Shown: in pieces, positions 1-5,750 of the stretch
Position numbering within the stretch: the first letter of the stretch is position 1
Layout of the letters: every line of letters begins with the position of its first letter
Assembly: GCA_904420155.1 (NCBI GenBank)
Contig: CAJFUH010000136.1
Span: 1-12,921 of the forward strand
Length of the DNA stretch: 12,921 nucleotides
Direction: 5' to 3'
Source of the DNA: an uncultured Clostridia bacterium
GTDB lineage: Bacteria > Bacillota > Clostridia > Oscillospirales > Acutalibacteraceae
Program-made: the position numbers and the translations under genes
The notes under the pieces: model-generated
Seen by the model: the letters and a program-made list of their open reading frames with translations, nothing else
What the model was told of the DNA's origin: nothing
Databases searched by the model: none

Positions 1-10
1 GCAATGTTTT

Positions 11-355
11 TTAGAAGTTACTTCCATTCCAACCCCAATACTCTGTTTCCTCATATTTTATATAAATACGGGAAGGGGAAATAGACAGTTCCTGGTGAAG
101 CAGATCAGTAACGGCCGCCGTCATCTTATCATAGGCTGTCCGGTTGGCTTTCCCATAAATCTTTACTTCTACAAAAGCCGCAGGTTCCGTACCGTTTCCT
201 TGAAAATACAAATGGACGTTGTCCTCAAAAGTCAGCATCAGCCAATTTTCGCTTTTGCCGGGAATATTGGTGATCGCTTGTCCCAGCTTTTCTTTTAAGG
301 ATTTTTCTACTTCTGGGCTAATGGGAACATTTACTTTGGTTTGAATGCAGGGCAT
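11..355 (-). CDS. MIF-like phenylpyruvate/dopachrome tautomerase family protein
   Basis: A 114-residue protein of the macrophage migration inhibitory factor (MIF) branch of the tautomerase superfamily, normally a small cytosolic trimer. It starts Met-Pro, so removing Met would expose the catalytic N-terminal proline. A lysine near position 33 of the processed chain matches MIF Lys32. The end, ISPSRIYIKYEE followed by WGWNGSNF, closely matches the MIF C-terminus (ISPDRVYINYYD...GWNNSTF). The MIF CXXC motif is absent, and the Asn97 equivalent appears to be Lys. The start is fixed by AAGGAGG six bases upstream. It is the last gene seen in the lrgAB-led cluster, 34 bases after the in-frame end of thpR. 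Family membership is confident. The physiological substrate is unknown, and tautomerase activity is inferred only from the retained proline. Confidence 0.85.
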   Translation of the reverse strand: MPCIQTKVNVPISPEVEKSLKEKLGQAITNIPGKSENWLMLTFEDNVHLYFQGNGTEPAAFVEVKIYGKANRTAYDKMTAAVTDLLHQELSISPSRIYIKYEETEYWGWNGSNF

Positions 356-389
356 AGAAATCCTCCTTGAAACATAAAATCAAAATCTA

Positions 390-920
390 TTAGGATAATA
401 GCTGATGATGGAGCTCCGTATAGGTTAACTTTCCCTGAATACGTTCCGATTTCATCAGGCTTACTTTGGTTACAGACGTCTGGATGGGCAAATATTGGGT
501 TTCCCATTTTTTTCAATGAAAAGAAGGATCCAACAGAACTTGGCGCCCTAACGTCAAGTGGGGACGGTATTCCCTTTTTTCCAATGAAAAGCCTTCTTCC
601 CTGAGAGCGGAGGAAAGCTGCTGATGCAGGGCGGACAAATGGGGATTCCCGGGAATCCCTACCCACATAATGTCTCCGCCTGGACGCTGGAAACGTCCTA
701 AACGATTGATGGAGAGGGAAAAAGCGGGGGAAACGATCGCGTCTATAGCCCGCTTGGCCCCTTCCGTTTGATGGGTTTCCCCTAAAAAGGCAAGGGTCAG
801 GTGAAGGTTTTCCCGGCGGGAAAAATTTCCCTGTATACTTTGTTGTCTGAGGGATACCAACCCACGAAAAAGCTGCTCTGTCACGGAATCCGAAAACAAG
901 ATAGCCACAAATAAACGCAT
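390..920 (-). pseudogene. thpR: RNA 2',3'-cyclic phosphodiesterase ThpR (LigT), interrupted by in-frame TGA
   Basis: ThpR/LigT belongs to the 2H phosphoesterases, which hydrolyse RNA 2',3'-cyclic phosphodiester ends. Both catalytic HxTx motifs are present: His40-Leu-Thr42 (NLHLTL) and His121-Leu-Thr123 (RPHLTL). Translation from ATG 920 (SD AGGAG, about 8 bases upstream) stops after 135 residues at TGA 513-515. The same frame then continues for 40 more codons to TAA at 390-392 and encodes the expected family C-terminus, including KVSLMKSERIQGKLTYTEL. Full read-through would give about 176 residues, normal for the family. This is a nonsense interruption, not a frameshift. The 135-residue product keeps both catalytic motifs but loses the terminal strand region, so residual activity is possible. 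A sequencing error, a recent mutation or read-through are all open. Other genes here clearly end at TGA, so a reassigned code is unlikely. Confidence 0.8.
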
Positions 921-962
921 CCATATGCTCCTTTTTTATTATAGAATAGCCATTTTTATAAA

Positions 963-1679
963 TCAACCATGGGAAACAGGGGAATCAGAAAATCCAATCA
1001 ATTGAAAATGCCTTTGTAAGGCTGCGCGTCCGCTTTCTTCACTGCCGGTCCGCAAGGCTTGCACCAAATCCCGATGCGTTTGGAGCAGAGGGCCGCAGAC
1101 AGCGGCGTCCAGATGGGATAATGTCTCTTTCCGGTACATATTATCTAAACTAGATAAAGCGTCCATAATCATGAGGAACAGCTGATTTTCGCCAGCGGCA
1201 ATCAAAGCCTGATGAAAAGAGGCTTCCGCTTGCTCCATTTGCTCCTGATTAAGGGCTTGTTCCATAGCGGATACTGCCTGATCCATGGTTTCTATGGCTT
1301 TCCGGGAGGGGAAGTGGATTGCATGGGAAAAAGCTGCGGTTTCCAGACTTTCACGCAAAGCAAAAAATTCCATTTTATCCGTTTGATGCAGCAACAGCAG
1401 CATAGAAAAAATAGAGGAAAATCCTTCTCCTGCGTGATTGATCAAAAAACTGCCCTGTCCATGAACACTGCGGACAAACCCCATATTCTCCAATTGGCGC
1501 AAGGCTTCGCGAACGGAGTTACGGCTTAAATTCAATTGAGCCATTAAAGTTCGCTCAGAGGGCAGTTTATCCCCAAGAGACAAATTCCCCTCTTTGATTT
1601 GCTGCTTAAAAAAAGACAATACCACGTCATAAGCGCGTCGTTCCGGCTGATTTGATTTTACCATTATTTTCTTAGGCAA
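963..1679 (-). CDS. GntR family transcriptional regulator, FadR subfamily (FCD domain)
   Basis: About 238 residues. The N-terminal winged helix-turn-helix (about 15-79) has the typical LPSER...LNLSRNSVREALRQLE...G.V..GQGSF pattern. The C-terminal half (about 97-232) is an all-helical FCD ligand domain with spaced histidines (in FHQAL, THRDL and QRHF) that fit the metal-binding set of this domain, which senses small carboxylates in many members. I chose TTG 1679 because GGAGG lies 7 bases upstream. ATG 1664 has no good SD, and GTG 1694 lies next to the SD itself. The chosen start overlaps the end of the kinase-like gene by 8 bases, so the two are probably translationally coupled. It ends at TGA 963-965, 42 bases before thpR. 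As the only regulator in the cluster, it is the natural candidate for the TGGT-N3-ACCA operator at 3351-3367. Family is certain; ligand is inferred. Confidence 0.88.
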   Translation of the reverse strand: MPKKIMVKSNQPERRAYDVVLSFFKQQIKEGNLSLGDKLPSERTLMAQLNLSRNSVREALRQLENMGFVRSVHGQGSFLINHAGEGFSSIFSMLLLLHQTDKMEFFALRESLETAAFSHAIHFPSRKAIETMDQAVSAMEQALNQEQMEQAEASFHQALIAAGENQLFLMIMDALSSLDNMYRKETLSHLDAAVCGPLLQTHRDLVQALRTGSEESGRAALQRHFQLIGFSDSPVSHG

Positions 1680-2259
1680 GCAATCCCCTCCCACGCAGAT
1701 AGTTTATTATCGTTTGCACACAGCCGTCCACCCCTAAAATCCCGCTATCCAGGCAAATTTCATACCGGTCTGCCTGCCCCCAGCATTCGTTGGCGAAATA
1801 CCGGTGGAACGCCATACGTTCTTCATCCACCTCCTGCATACGGCGGGCGGCCTTTTTAAGGGAAATCTGTTCCCATTGGGCGATGCGCTGTTGCCGAATG
1901 TCCGGATCGGCATGGATAAAGATACGAACAGCCCGCTGATTTTTCCGAAAAATAGCATTGCCGCAGCGGCCGATGAGAATTCCGCTCTTTTCTTGAAACA
2001 ACTGCTGAATTCTGGTAAAAGGGATTTCATGGGAATGCGGCTGAATTTGATTCATGCTGATGGCGAATAACAGGCTGTTTACGGGACGCTCTTCATAGAA
2101 AGCTTTCATTTCTTCATAGTGGTCGGTCCCTTTGGAAATCTGTATGAGTTTTGCTTTATCATAACATTCCACATGTAGATATTGGGCCAGTTTAACGCCG
2201 ATCTCGTGGCCATTGCTGCCATATTGCCTGCCTATGGTAAGAATGAGCTGACGTTCCAT
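1672..2259 (-). CDS. Cytidylate kinase-like family protein (Cytidylate_kin2)
   Basis: A 195-residue P-loop protein of the Cytidylate_kin2 type. It opens with ILTIGRQYGSNGHEIGVKLA, where the family usually has a GREYGSGGREIAKKLA-like loop, so the loop is recognisable but carries Asn and His in place of Gly and Arg. Downstream features fit the family: YDKAKLI, GRCGNAIFR before a strand (VRIFIHA), and an arginine-rich lid segment (RIAQWEQISLKKAARRMQEVDEERMAFHRYF). This is not the canonical Cmk that phosphorylates CMP; members of this branch are widespread in Firmicutes and mostly uncharacterised. The ATG at 2259 has an AAAGGAAAGG-type SD. It lies 15 bases after lrgB and overlaps gntR, which places it in the transporter/regulator operon. 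A role in nucleotide phosphorylation should not be assumed. Family call confident, substrate unknown. Confidence 0.8.
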   Translation of the reverse strand: MERQLILTIGRQYGSNGHEIGVKLAQYLHVECYDKAKLIQISKGTDHYEEMKAFYEERPVNSLLFAISMNQIQPHSHEIPFTRIQQLFQEKSGILIGRCGNAIFRKNQRAVRIFIHADPDIRQQRIAQWEQISLKKAARRMQEVDEERMAFHRYFANECWGQADRYEICLDSGILGVDGCVQTIINYLRGRGLLA

Positions 2260-2274
2260 AGATAATCCTTTCCT

Positions 2275-2967
2275 TTACATAAATTGGGCGAATATAGAAG
2301 CGGTTAACACGGTCAATAGGCCTGCTACTGCAATAGCGAGGCTACTCATGGCGCCTTCCACAGCTCCCAATTCCATAGCCTTGGCAGTGCCAATCGCATG
2401 GGCGGAATTTCCCAATGCCAATCCTTTGGCGATAGGTTCTTTGATCCGGAATAATTTAAAAACAATATCGGCGATGACGTTTCCAAGAATGCCGGTAATC
2501 ACAATAACGGCGACGGTAATGGTGACAATACCTCCCAACTCTTCAGATATCCCCATGCCGATTGCAGTGGTAATGGATTTAGGAAGGAGAGTGACATATT
2601 GTTCATGGCTGAGGCCAAAAACTTTGGAAAGAGCAAAAACACCGGCCATACTGGCAAGTACTCCTGCCAGTATGCCGCATACTACGGCTTTCCAATTTTC
2701 TTTGAGTAAGGTCAGTTGTTCGTATAGAGGTACTGCCAAACAAACCGTAGCAGGAGTGAGTAAGTAAGATAGATATTGTCCGCTAAGATTATACGTATCG
2801 TAATCAATGTGTAAAATCAGGTTAATAGCGATCACGGCGATTACGGAAATTAGTAATGGGTTTAGAATGGCCAGCCGGAATTTCTTTTTCAAAAGCAAAG
2901 CGATTTCATAGGCCAGCAAACTGATTGCAGCGCCAAAAAAGAGCGAGTCTTGAAAAAATTCATTCAT
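2275..2967 (-). CDS. lrgB: LrgB/CidB family membrane protein
   Basis: A 230-residue, very hydrophobic membrane protein with several transmembrane segments. The family signatures are clear: LLPKSITTAIGMGISEELGG at mid-protein, then TGILGNVIADIVFKLFRIKEPIAKG and ALGNSAHAIGTAKAMELG. The family was first described as an antiholin-like partner of LrgA/CidA affecting autolysis. In Bacillus subtilis (PftB) and Streptococcus mutans the pair is linked to pyruvate uptake or export. The ATG at 2965-2967 overlaps the lrgA stop in ATGAATGA, so translation is probably coupled and the two subunits are made together. Length is normal. Family certain. Pyruvate transport is the reading I favour because a GntR/FCD regulator lies in the same operon. 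Confidence 0.93.
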   Translation of the reverse strand: MNEFFQDSLFFGAAISLLAYEIALLLKKKFRLAILNPLLISVIAVIAINLILHIDYDTYNLSGQYLSYLLTPATVCLAVPLYEQLTLLKENWKAVVCGILAGVLASMAGVFALSKVFGLSHEQYVTLLPKSITTAIGMGISEELGGIVTITVAVIVITGILGNVIADIVFKLFRIKEPIAKGLALGNSAHAIGTAKAMELGAVEGAMSSLAIAVAGLLTVLTASIFAQFM

Positions 2968-3322
2968 CTTTTTTTCTCCTTTCCAGACGAATGACAGATT
3001 GGGTAACGCGGCCGGTCACCACCATAACTAAAATAGTAGTGACGACGGTGATGATTGCAACGGGCCAAAATACCGGCTGCAAACTTGCCCAGGAATCTAC
3101 CAGTCCCACTGCGGCGGGAATAAACATGACCGGCATGATTTCGATAAAAAAGAAGGCTGCTTTCCGTACTTGGGATGTGCGCAGGATACCGGTACAAAGA
3201 CAAACCAGCATCAGGACAAGTCCATATACGCTGGCCGGAATGGGCAAAGGAATTATTGTTTTTAAGATTTCTCCCACAAAGGAGATCAGCAGGATGAGCA
3301 TAAATTGCCTTAAAAGTTTCAT
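2960..3322 (-). CDS. lrgA: CidA/LrgA family membrane protein
   Basis: A 120-residue protein with about four hydrophobic helices and a positively charged C-terminus (RLERRKKDE), the size and layout of CidA/LrgA. Family features are visible: a GEILKTIIPLPIPASVYGLVLM segment near the N-terminus and FFIEIMPVMFIPAAVGL in the middle. I chose ATG 3322 because GGAGG lies 7 bases upstream; the in-frame ATG at 3343 has no SD. It is the first gene of the minus-strand cluster. Its transcript would begin near 3368, leaving a leader of about 45 bases. With LrgB it would form the membrane complex described as holin/antiholin-like or as a pyruvate facilitator. It ends at TGA inside the lrgB start. Confidence 0.92.
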   Translation of the reverse strand: MKLLRQFMLILLISFVGEILKTIIPLPIPASVYGLVLMLVCLCTGILRTSQVRKAAFFFIEIMPVMFIPAAVGLVDSWASLQPVFWPVAIITVVTTILVMVVTGRVTQSVIRLERRKKDE

Positions 3323-3350
3323 GGGTTTCCTCCGGGTTTTCATAGTACTA

Positions 3351-3367
3351 AATTGGTAGGACCAGTT
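3351..3367. promoter_or_regulatory. Predicted GntR/FCD (FadR/PdhR-type) operator
   Basis: Read on the minus strand this is AACTGGTCCTACCAATT, a 17-base imperfect palindrome with the core TGGT-N3-ACCA. That core is the established operator form of the FadR/PdhR branch of GntR regulators. It starts right at the transcription start predicted from the promoter at 3375-3403, a position expected to block transcription. The cluster it controls encodes a GntR/FCD protein, so autoregulation is the simplest reading. Binding is inferred. Confidence 0.6.
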
Positions 3368-3374
3368 CTAGCCG

Positions 3375-3403
3375 ATTATAAGACTTTGTTTACAATTTGT
3401 CAA
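3375..3403 (-). promoter_or_regulatory. Sigma-A type promoter of the lrgAB cluster
   Basis: On the minus strand TTGACA (3398-3403) and TATAAT (3375-3380) are separated by exactly 17 bases. Both hexamers are full consensus. The predicted start is near 3368. Such a strong basal promoter makes sense if it is held down by the adjacent operator. Confidence 0.85.
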
Positions 3404-3549
3404 TAGATTTGGATAGTACGGTGCACAGTTGACTGGAAAAGAGGTAAGGGAATCAAAACAGAAAAAGGGGTTGTGATGTTAAAAAAGGCCGCTGATTTTA
3501 TTAGGATACCAACAAGGGATAAAAAGTTTCTTTTTTTGTAAAAAAAGGG

Positions 3550-3577
3550 TTGACATTTTTCTAAAAACAGATATAAT
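3550..3577 (+). promoter_or_regulatory. Promoter of the tRNA-Gln/tRNA-Pro unit
   Basis: TTGACA (3550-3555) and TATAAT (3572-3577), both full consensus, are separated by 16 bases. Transcription would start near 3584, about 15 bases before the tRNA-Gln. A strong unregulated promoter is usual for stable RNA genes. Confidence 0.85.
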
Positions 3578-3598
3578 AAATATCGTTGCTGATGTCGA

Positions 3599-3672
3599 TG
3601 CCGAATTGTGTAAGGGTAGCACAGCAGACTCTGACTCTGTTTGTCTGGGTTCGAATCCTAGTTCGGCAGCCA
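3599..3672 (+). tRNA. tRNA-Gln (anticodon CTG)
   Basis: A complete cloverleaf with encoded CCA. The acceptor pairs TGCCGAA with TTCGGCA, followed by discriminator G and CCA. The anticodon stem GCAGA/TCTGT closes the loop CTCTGAC, so the anticodon is CTG, reading CAG (Gln). The T-loop TTCGAAT is present. It is the first gene of a two-tRNA unit. Confidence 0.95.
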
Positions 3673-3674
3673 TA

Positions 3675-3700
3675 ATGCCCCTGCTGATAAGTGGGGGCAT
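3675..3700 (+). other. Hairpin between the two tRNAs
   Basis: ATGCCCC (3675-3681) pairs perfectly with GGGGCAT (3694-3700) around a 12-base loop. Only three T residues follow (3704-3706), after CAC, so it is unlikely to terminate strongly. It may guide separation of the two tRNAs from the common precursor, or it may be the remnant of a terminator. Confidence 0.55.
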
Positions 3701-3706
3701 CACTTT

Positions 3707-3783
<77 letters not shown>

Positions 3784-3784
3784 T

Positions 3785-3830
3785 AAAAAGCCGTAGGAAT
3801 ACTGAATTTTCAGTATTCCTACGGCTTTTT
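3785..3830 (+). terminator. Rho-independent terminator of the tRNA unit
   Basis: A perfect 20-base inverted repeat (3785-3804 with 3811-3830) around a 6-base loop AATTTT, ending in TTTTT. The GC-rich core is GCCGTAGG/CCTACGGC. It begins two bases after the tRNA-Pro CCA. The arms begin in AAAAA, so it could also work on the minus strand as a backup behind the mtaB terminator. Confidence 0.93.
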
Positions 3831-3852
3831 AACATATGAAAAAAGTGTTACA

Positions 3853-3900
3853 AAAATAGGCCTGCTCTTCTTCTTTGGTGGAAAAGAGCGGGCCTATTTT
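3853..3900 (-). terminator. Terminator of mtaB
   Basis: A 17-base inverted repeat (3853-3869 with 3884-3900) with one wobble pair, core GGCCTGCTCTT/AAGAGCGGGCC, and a 14-base loop. On the minus strand it ends in TATTTTTG, 28 bases after the mtaB stop. A shorter T-run exists on the plus strand as well. Confidence 0.85.
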
Positions 3901-3927
3901 ATACAGCTCAGGAAGGCTATCGAGGAA

Positions 3928-5223
3928 TCATTGGTTTTCTAACTTACCCAGGCAATATTCCCCTTCTACTTGTATCATTTCTACAGGAAGTATTTTTCCA
4001 CATAACGGAATGGGGCTGGAAACACGGACAGGGGTATAGTTTTCCGTATAGCCTTCATAAAATCCATTGTGACAAGTGGTTTCAAAAAGGACCTGTTCCC
4101 GTTTTCCTATTTGCTCCTGTAAGAATTGGCGGCGTGTCTCCTGGCAGACTGCGGACATTTTTTTGCTGCGCTGCTCTTTGACGGCATTGGTTATCTGATT
4201 TTTATCCTTAGCCGCTTTCGTGCCGGGCCGGGGGCTGTAACAGAAAATATGTGCCTTAGCAAAGCCGATTTGCTTGGCAAAAGCCAAGGAGCGCTCGAAT
4301 TCCTCTTCTGTTTCCCCAGGGAATCCCACCATAATATCTGTAGTGATGGCACTGTTGGTAAAATGACGGCGTAGATTTTTTACAATTTCCTCATATTGAA
4401 CGGTCTGATAATGGCGGTTCATGCGCCGAAGGGTTTCGTCACAGCCGCTTTGCAGAGAAAGATGAAATTGCGGGCATAGCTTTTTTTGTTTAGAAAGGCG
4501 CTCTACTACCGGAGCGTCCATTTGTTCCGGTTCTAAGGATCCCAAACGGATCCGCTGGATGCCTTCGATATCACAGGCGCACTCCACAGCGTCGCACAGA
4601 TGAAGGCCCAGATCCTGCCCATAAGCGGAGAGGTTGATTCCCACTAAAACCACTTCCTGGTAGCCGGATTGCGCCAATTGGGTCAGTTCTTGCCGCAGCT
4701 CCTCCAAAGGTTTGGAACGAACCCTTCCCCGGGCGTATGGGATGATACAATAGGAACAAAAGCGGTTGCAGCCGTCTTCAATTTTCACAAACGCCCTGGT
4801 CCTTTCGTGAAATTCATGGACAGACAGCGCTTCAAATTTATCTTTGGGTGCATAAGGGCGGATATCGACAATGCGCTGGGAATGGGAGAGATAAGAAGTG
4901 AGCGCAGGGATCAGGGAAGAGCGGTGGGAATTTCCCAAAACAATATCCGCTTCTTCAAAACGGGAGGCGATATCGGGGAAAGCCTGGGGCATACAACCGG
5001 TTAAAATCAGAATAGCATCGGGATTATTCCTGCGGGCCCGGCGGAGCAATTGCCTGACCTTTTGGTCGCTGGTTGCCGTCACGGTACAGGAATTTAATAC
5101 CACAATATCGGCTTTCTCTTCGTGATTGGCAGGGAAAAATCCTGATTTTTGCAGGAGTTCCGCCATAGCTTGCGATTCATACTGATTGACCTTACAGCCT
5201 AACGTGATAAAGGAAAATTTCAT
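3928..5223 (-). CDS. mtaB: tRNA (N6-threonylcarbamoyladenosine37-C2)-methylthiotransferase MtaB
   Basis: MtaB inserts a methylthio group at C2 of t6A37 in ANN-decoding tRNAs, giving ms2t6A, using two [4Fe-4S] clusters and radical SAM chemistry in the cytosol. The 431-residue protein has the three domains in order. The methylthiotransferase domain has cluster cysteines Cys10 (TLGCKVNQYES, typical of MtaB rather than MiaB), Cys46 (LNSCTVT) and Cys77 (LTGC). The radical SAM core has CX3CX2C at Cys152/156/159 (DGCNRFCSYC). A C-terminal TRAM-like RNA-binding region follows from about residue 370. I chose ATG 5223, preceded by GGAAGGAAGG; an upstream GTG at 5244 lies inside that SD. A single gene with its own terminator, divergent from the HPr-like gene. 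I see no clear -35 box upstream. Confidence 0.95.
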   Translation of the reverse strand: MKFSFITLGCKVNQYESQAMAELLQKSGFFPANHEEKADIVVLNSCTVTATSDQKVRQLLRRARRNNPDAILILTGCMPQAFPDIASRFEEADIVLGNSHRSSLIPALTSYLSHSQRIVDIRPYAPKDKFEALSVHEFHERTRAFVKIEDGCNRFCSYCIIPYARGRVRSKPLEELRQELTQLAQSGYQEVVLVGINLSAYGQDLGLHLCDAVECACDIEGIQRIRLGSLEPEQMDAPVVERLSKQKKLCPQFHLSLQSGCDETLRRMNRHYQTVQYEEIVKNLRRHFTNSAITTDIMVGFPGETEEEFERSLAFAKQIGFAKAHIFCYSPRPGTKAAKDKNQITNAVKEQRSKKMSAVCQETRRQFLQEQIGKREQVLFETTCHNGFYEGYTENYTPVRVSSPIPLCGKILPVEMIQVEGEYCLGKLENQ

Positions 5224-5348
5224 AAGGTATATCCTTCCTTCCACAAGGGAACTATAAAAGATGGTTTGGAGATAGACGTATGTTTTTACATGGACACATT
5301 TGCCGCTTTTTTGAAAGAGTGTCTATGGAATATCATGCTATTTCGATA

Positions 5349-5377
5349 TTGACCGATTGGGGGAATGTTGCTATGAT
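5349..5377 (+). promoter_or_regulatory. Promoter of the HPr-like gene
   Basis: TTGACC (5349-5354) and TATGAT (5372-5377) have a 17-base spacer. The predicted start is near 5384, leaving a leader of about 45 bases before ATG 5429. Each hexamer is one base off consensus. Confidence 0.65.
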
Positions 5378-5428
5378 TAGAGGAAATGGAATGGTTGGAG
5401 ACCATTTTGGAATTTGGAGGTATGTGAT

Positions 5429-5671
5429 ATGTATAGCAAGATGCTAAACTTGTCCAGTATTGAGACGGTCAAAAAATTTGTTAACCTGGCCAATCATTAT
5501 GAATTTCCCATCAGTGTTCTTTCTGAGAAATATAAGGTAGACGCCAAGTCCATTATGGGAATTTTCAGTTTGGATCTCACCAAACCAGTGGAGATGCAGA
5601 TTGAAGAGGATATCGAGGTCCCTCAAGATTTTTTGGATCAGCTCCAGGAGTTTGTAGCCCCTGAGAAATAA
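5429..5671 (+). CDS. HPr-fold small protein lacking the active-site histidine
   Basis: An 80-residue protein. The segment KVDAKSIMGIFSLDL aligns well with the HPr segment around regulatory Ser46 (VNLKSIMGVMSL), and the length and following acidic tail fit an HPr-like fold. However, the GLHARPA segment holding phosphorylatable His15 and Arg17 is not present; the equivalent stretch reads LSSIETVKK. It therefore cannot act as an ordinary PTS phosphocarrier. The serine at the Ser46 position is kept, so a regulatory or CcpA-partner-like role (as with Crh, which also lacks His15) is possible but unproven. The start is ATG 5429, with GGAGG 8 bases upstream; an in-frame TTG at 5414 overlaps the SD. 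A lone gene with its own promoter and terminator. Confidence 0.75.
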   Translation: MYSKMLNLSSIETVKKFVNLANHYEFPISVLSEKYKVDAKSIMGIFSLDLTKPVEMQIEEDIEVPQDFLDQLQEFVAPEK

Positions 5672-5690
5672 AAACAAAAAATTTAGAATA

Positions 5691-5725
5691 AAAAGCGCTG
5701 GCGTGATACGTACCAGCGCTTTTTT
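5691..5725 (+). terminator. Bidirectional terminator between HPr-like and ABC-F genes
   Basis: AGCGCTGG (5694-5701) pairs perfectly with CCAGCGCT (5713-5720) around an 11-base loop, followed by a T-run (5720-5725). AAAA precedes the left arm, so the structure also has a T-run when read from the ABC-F gene on the minus strand. It lies 20 bases after the HPr-like stop and 25 bases after the ABC-F stop, serving both converging genes. Confidence 0.9.
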
Positions 5726-5750
5726 GCGCTTATCATGAAAAAAGAAAGAA

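Noticed and set aside
390..515. Reassigned TGA (Trp) or selenocysteine as the explanation for the thpR stop
   Set aside because: mtaB, gntR, lrgA and the ABC-F gene all end at TGA at family-appropriate positions, and no stable hairpin with selenocysteine-element features follows the TGA.
331..966. Minus-strand 211-codon reading frame overlapping thpR
   Set aside because: It is in another frame of thpR and its flanks. The thpR frame has both HxTx motifs and the conserved C-terminus, while this frame has low-complexity Arg/Pro/Phe content and no family.
938..966. Possible promoter TTGATT-N17-TATAAT upstream of thpR on the minus strand
   Set aside because: The hexamers look good, but the predicted start (about 931) falls inside the thpR SD (928-932), leaving no usable leader. 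It is more likely chance within a packed operon.
3479..3703. Minus-strand 74-codon reading frame containing AELGFEPRQTESES
   Set aside because: It is antisense to tRNA-Gln and its flanks. Such tRNA-antisense peptides are a familiar false annotation; there is no SD, and the tRNA fold explains the sequence.
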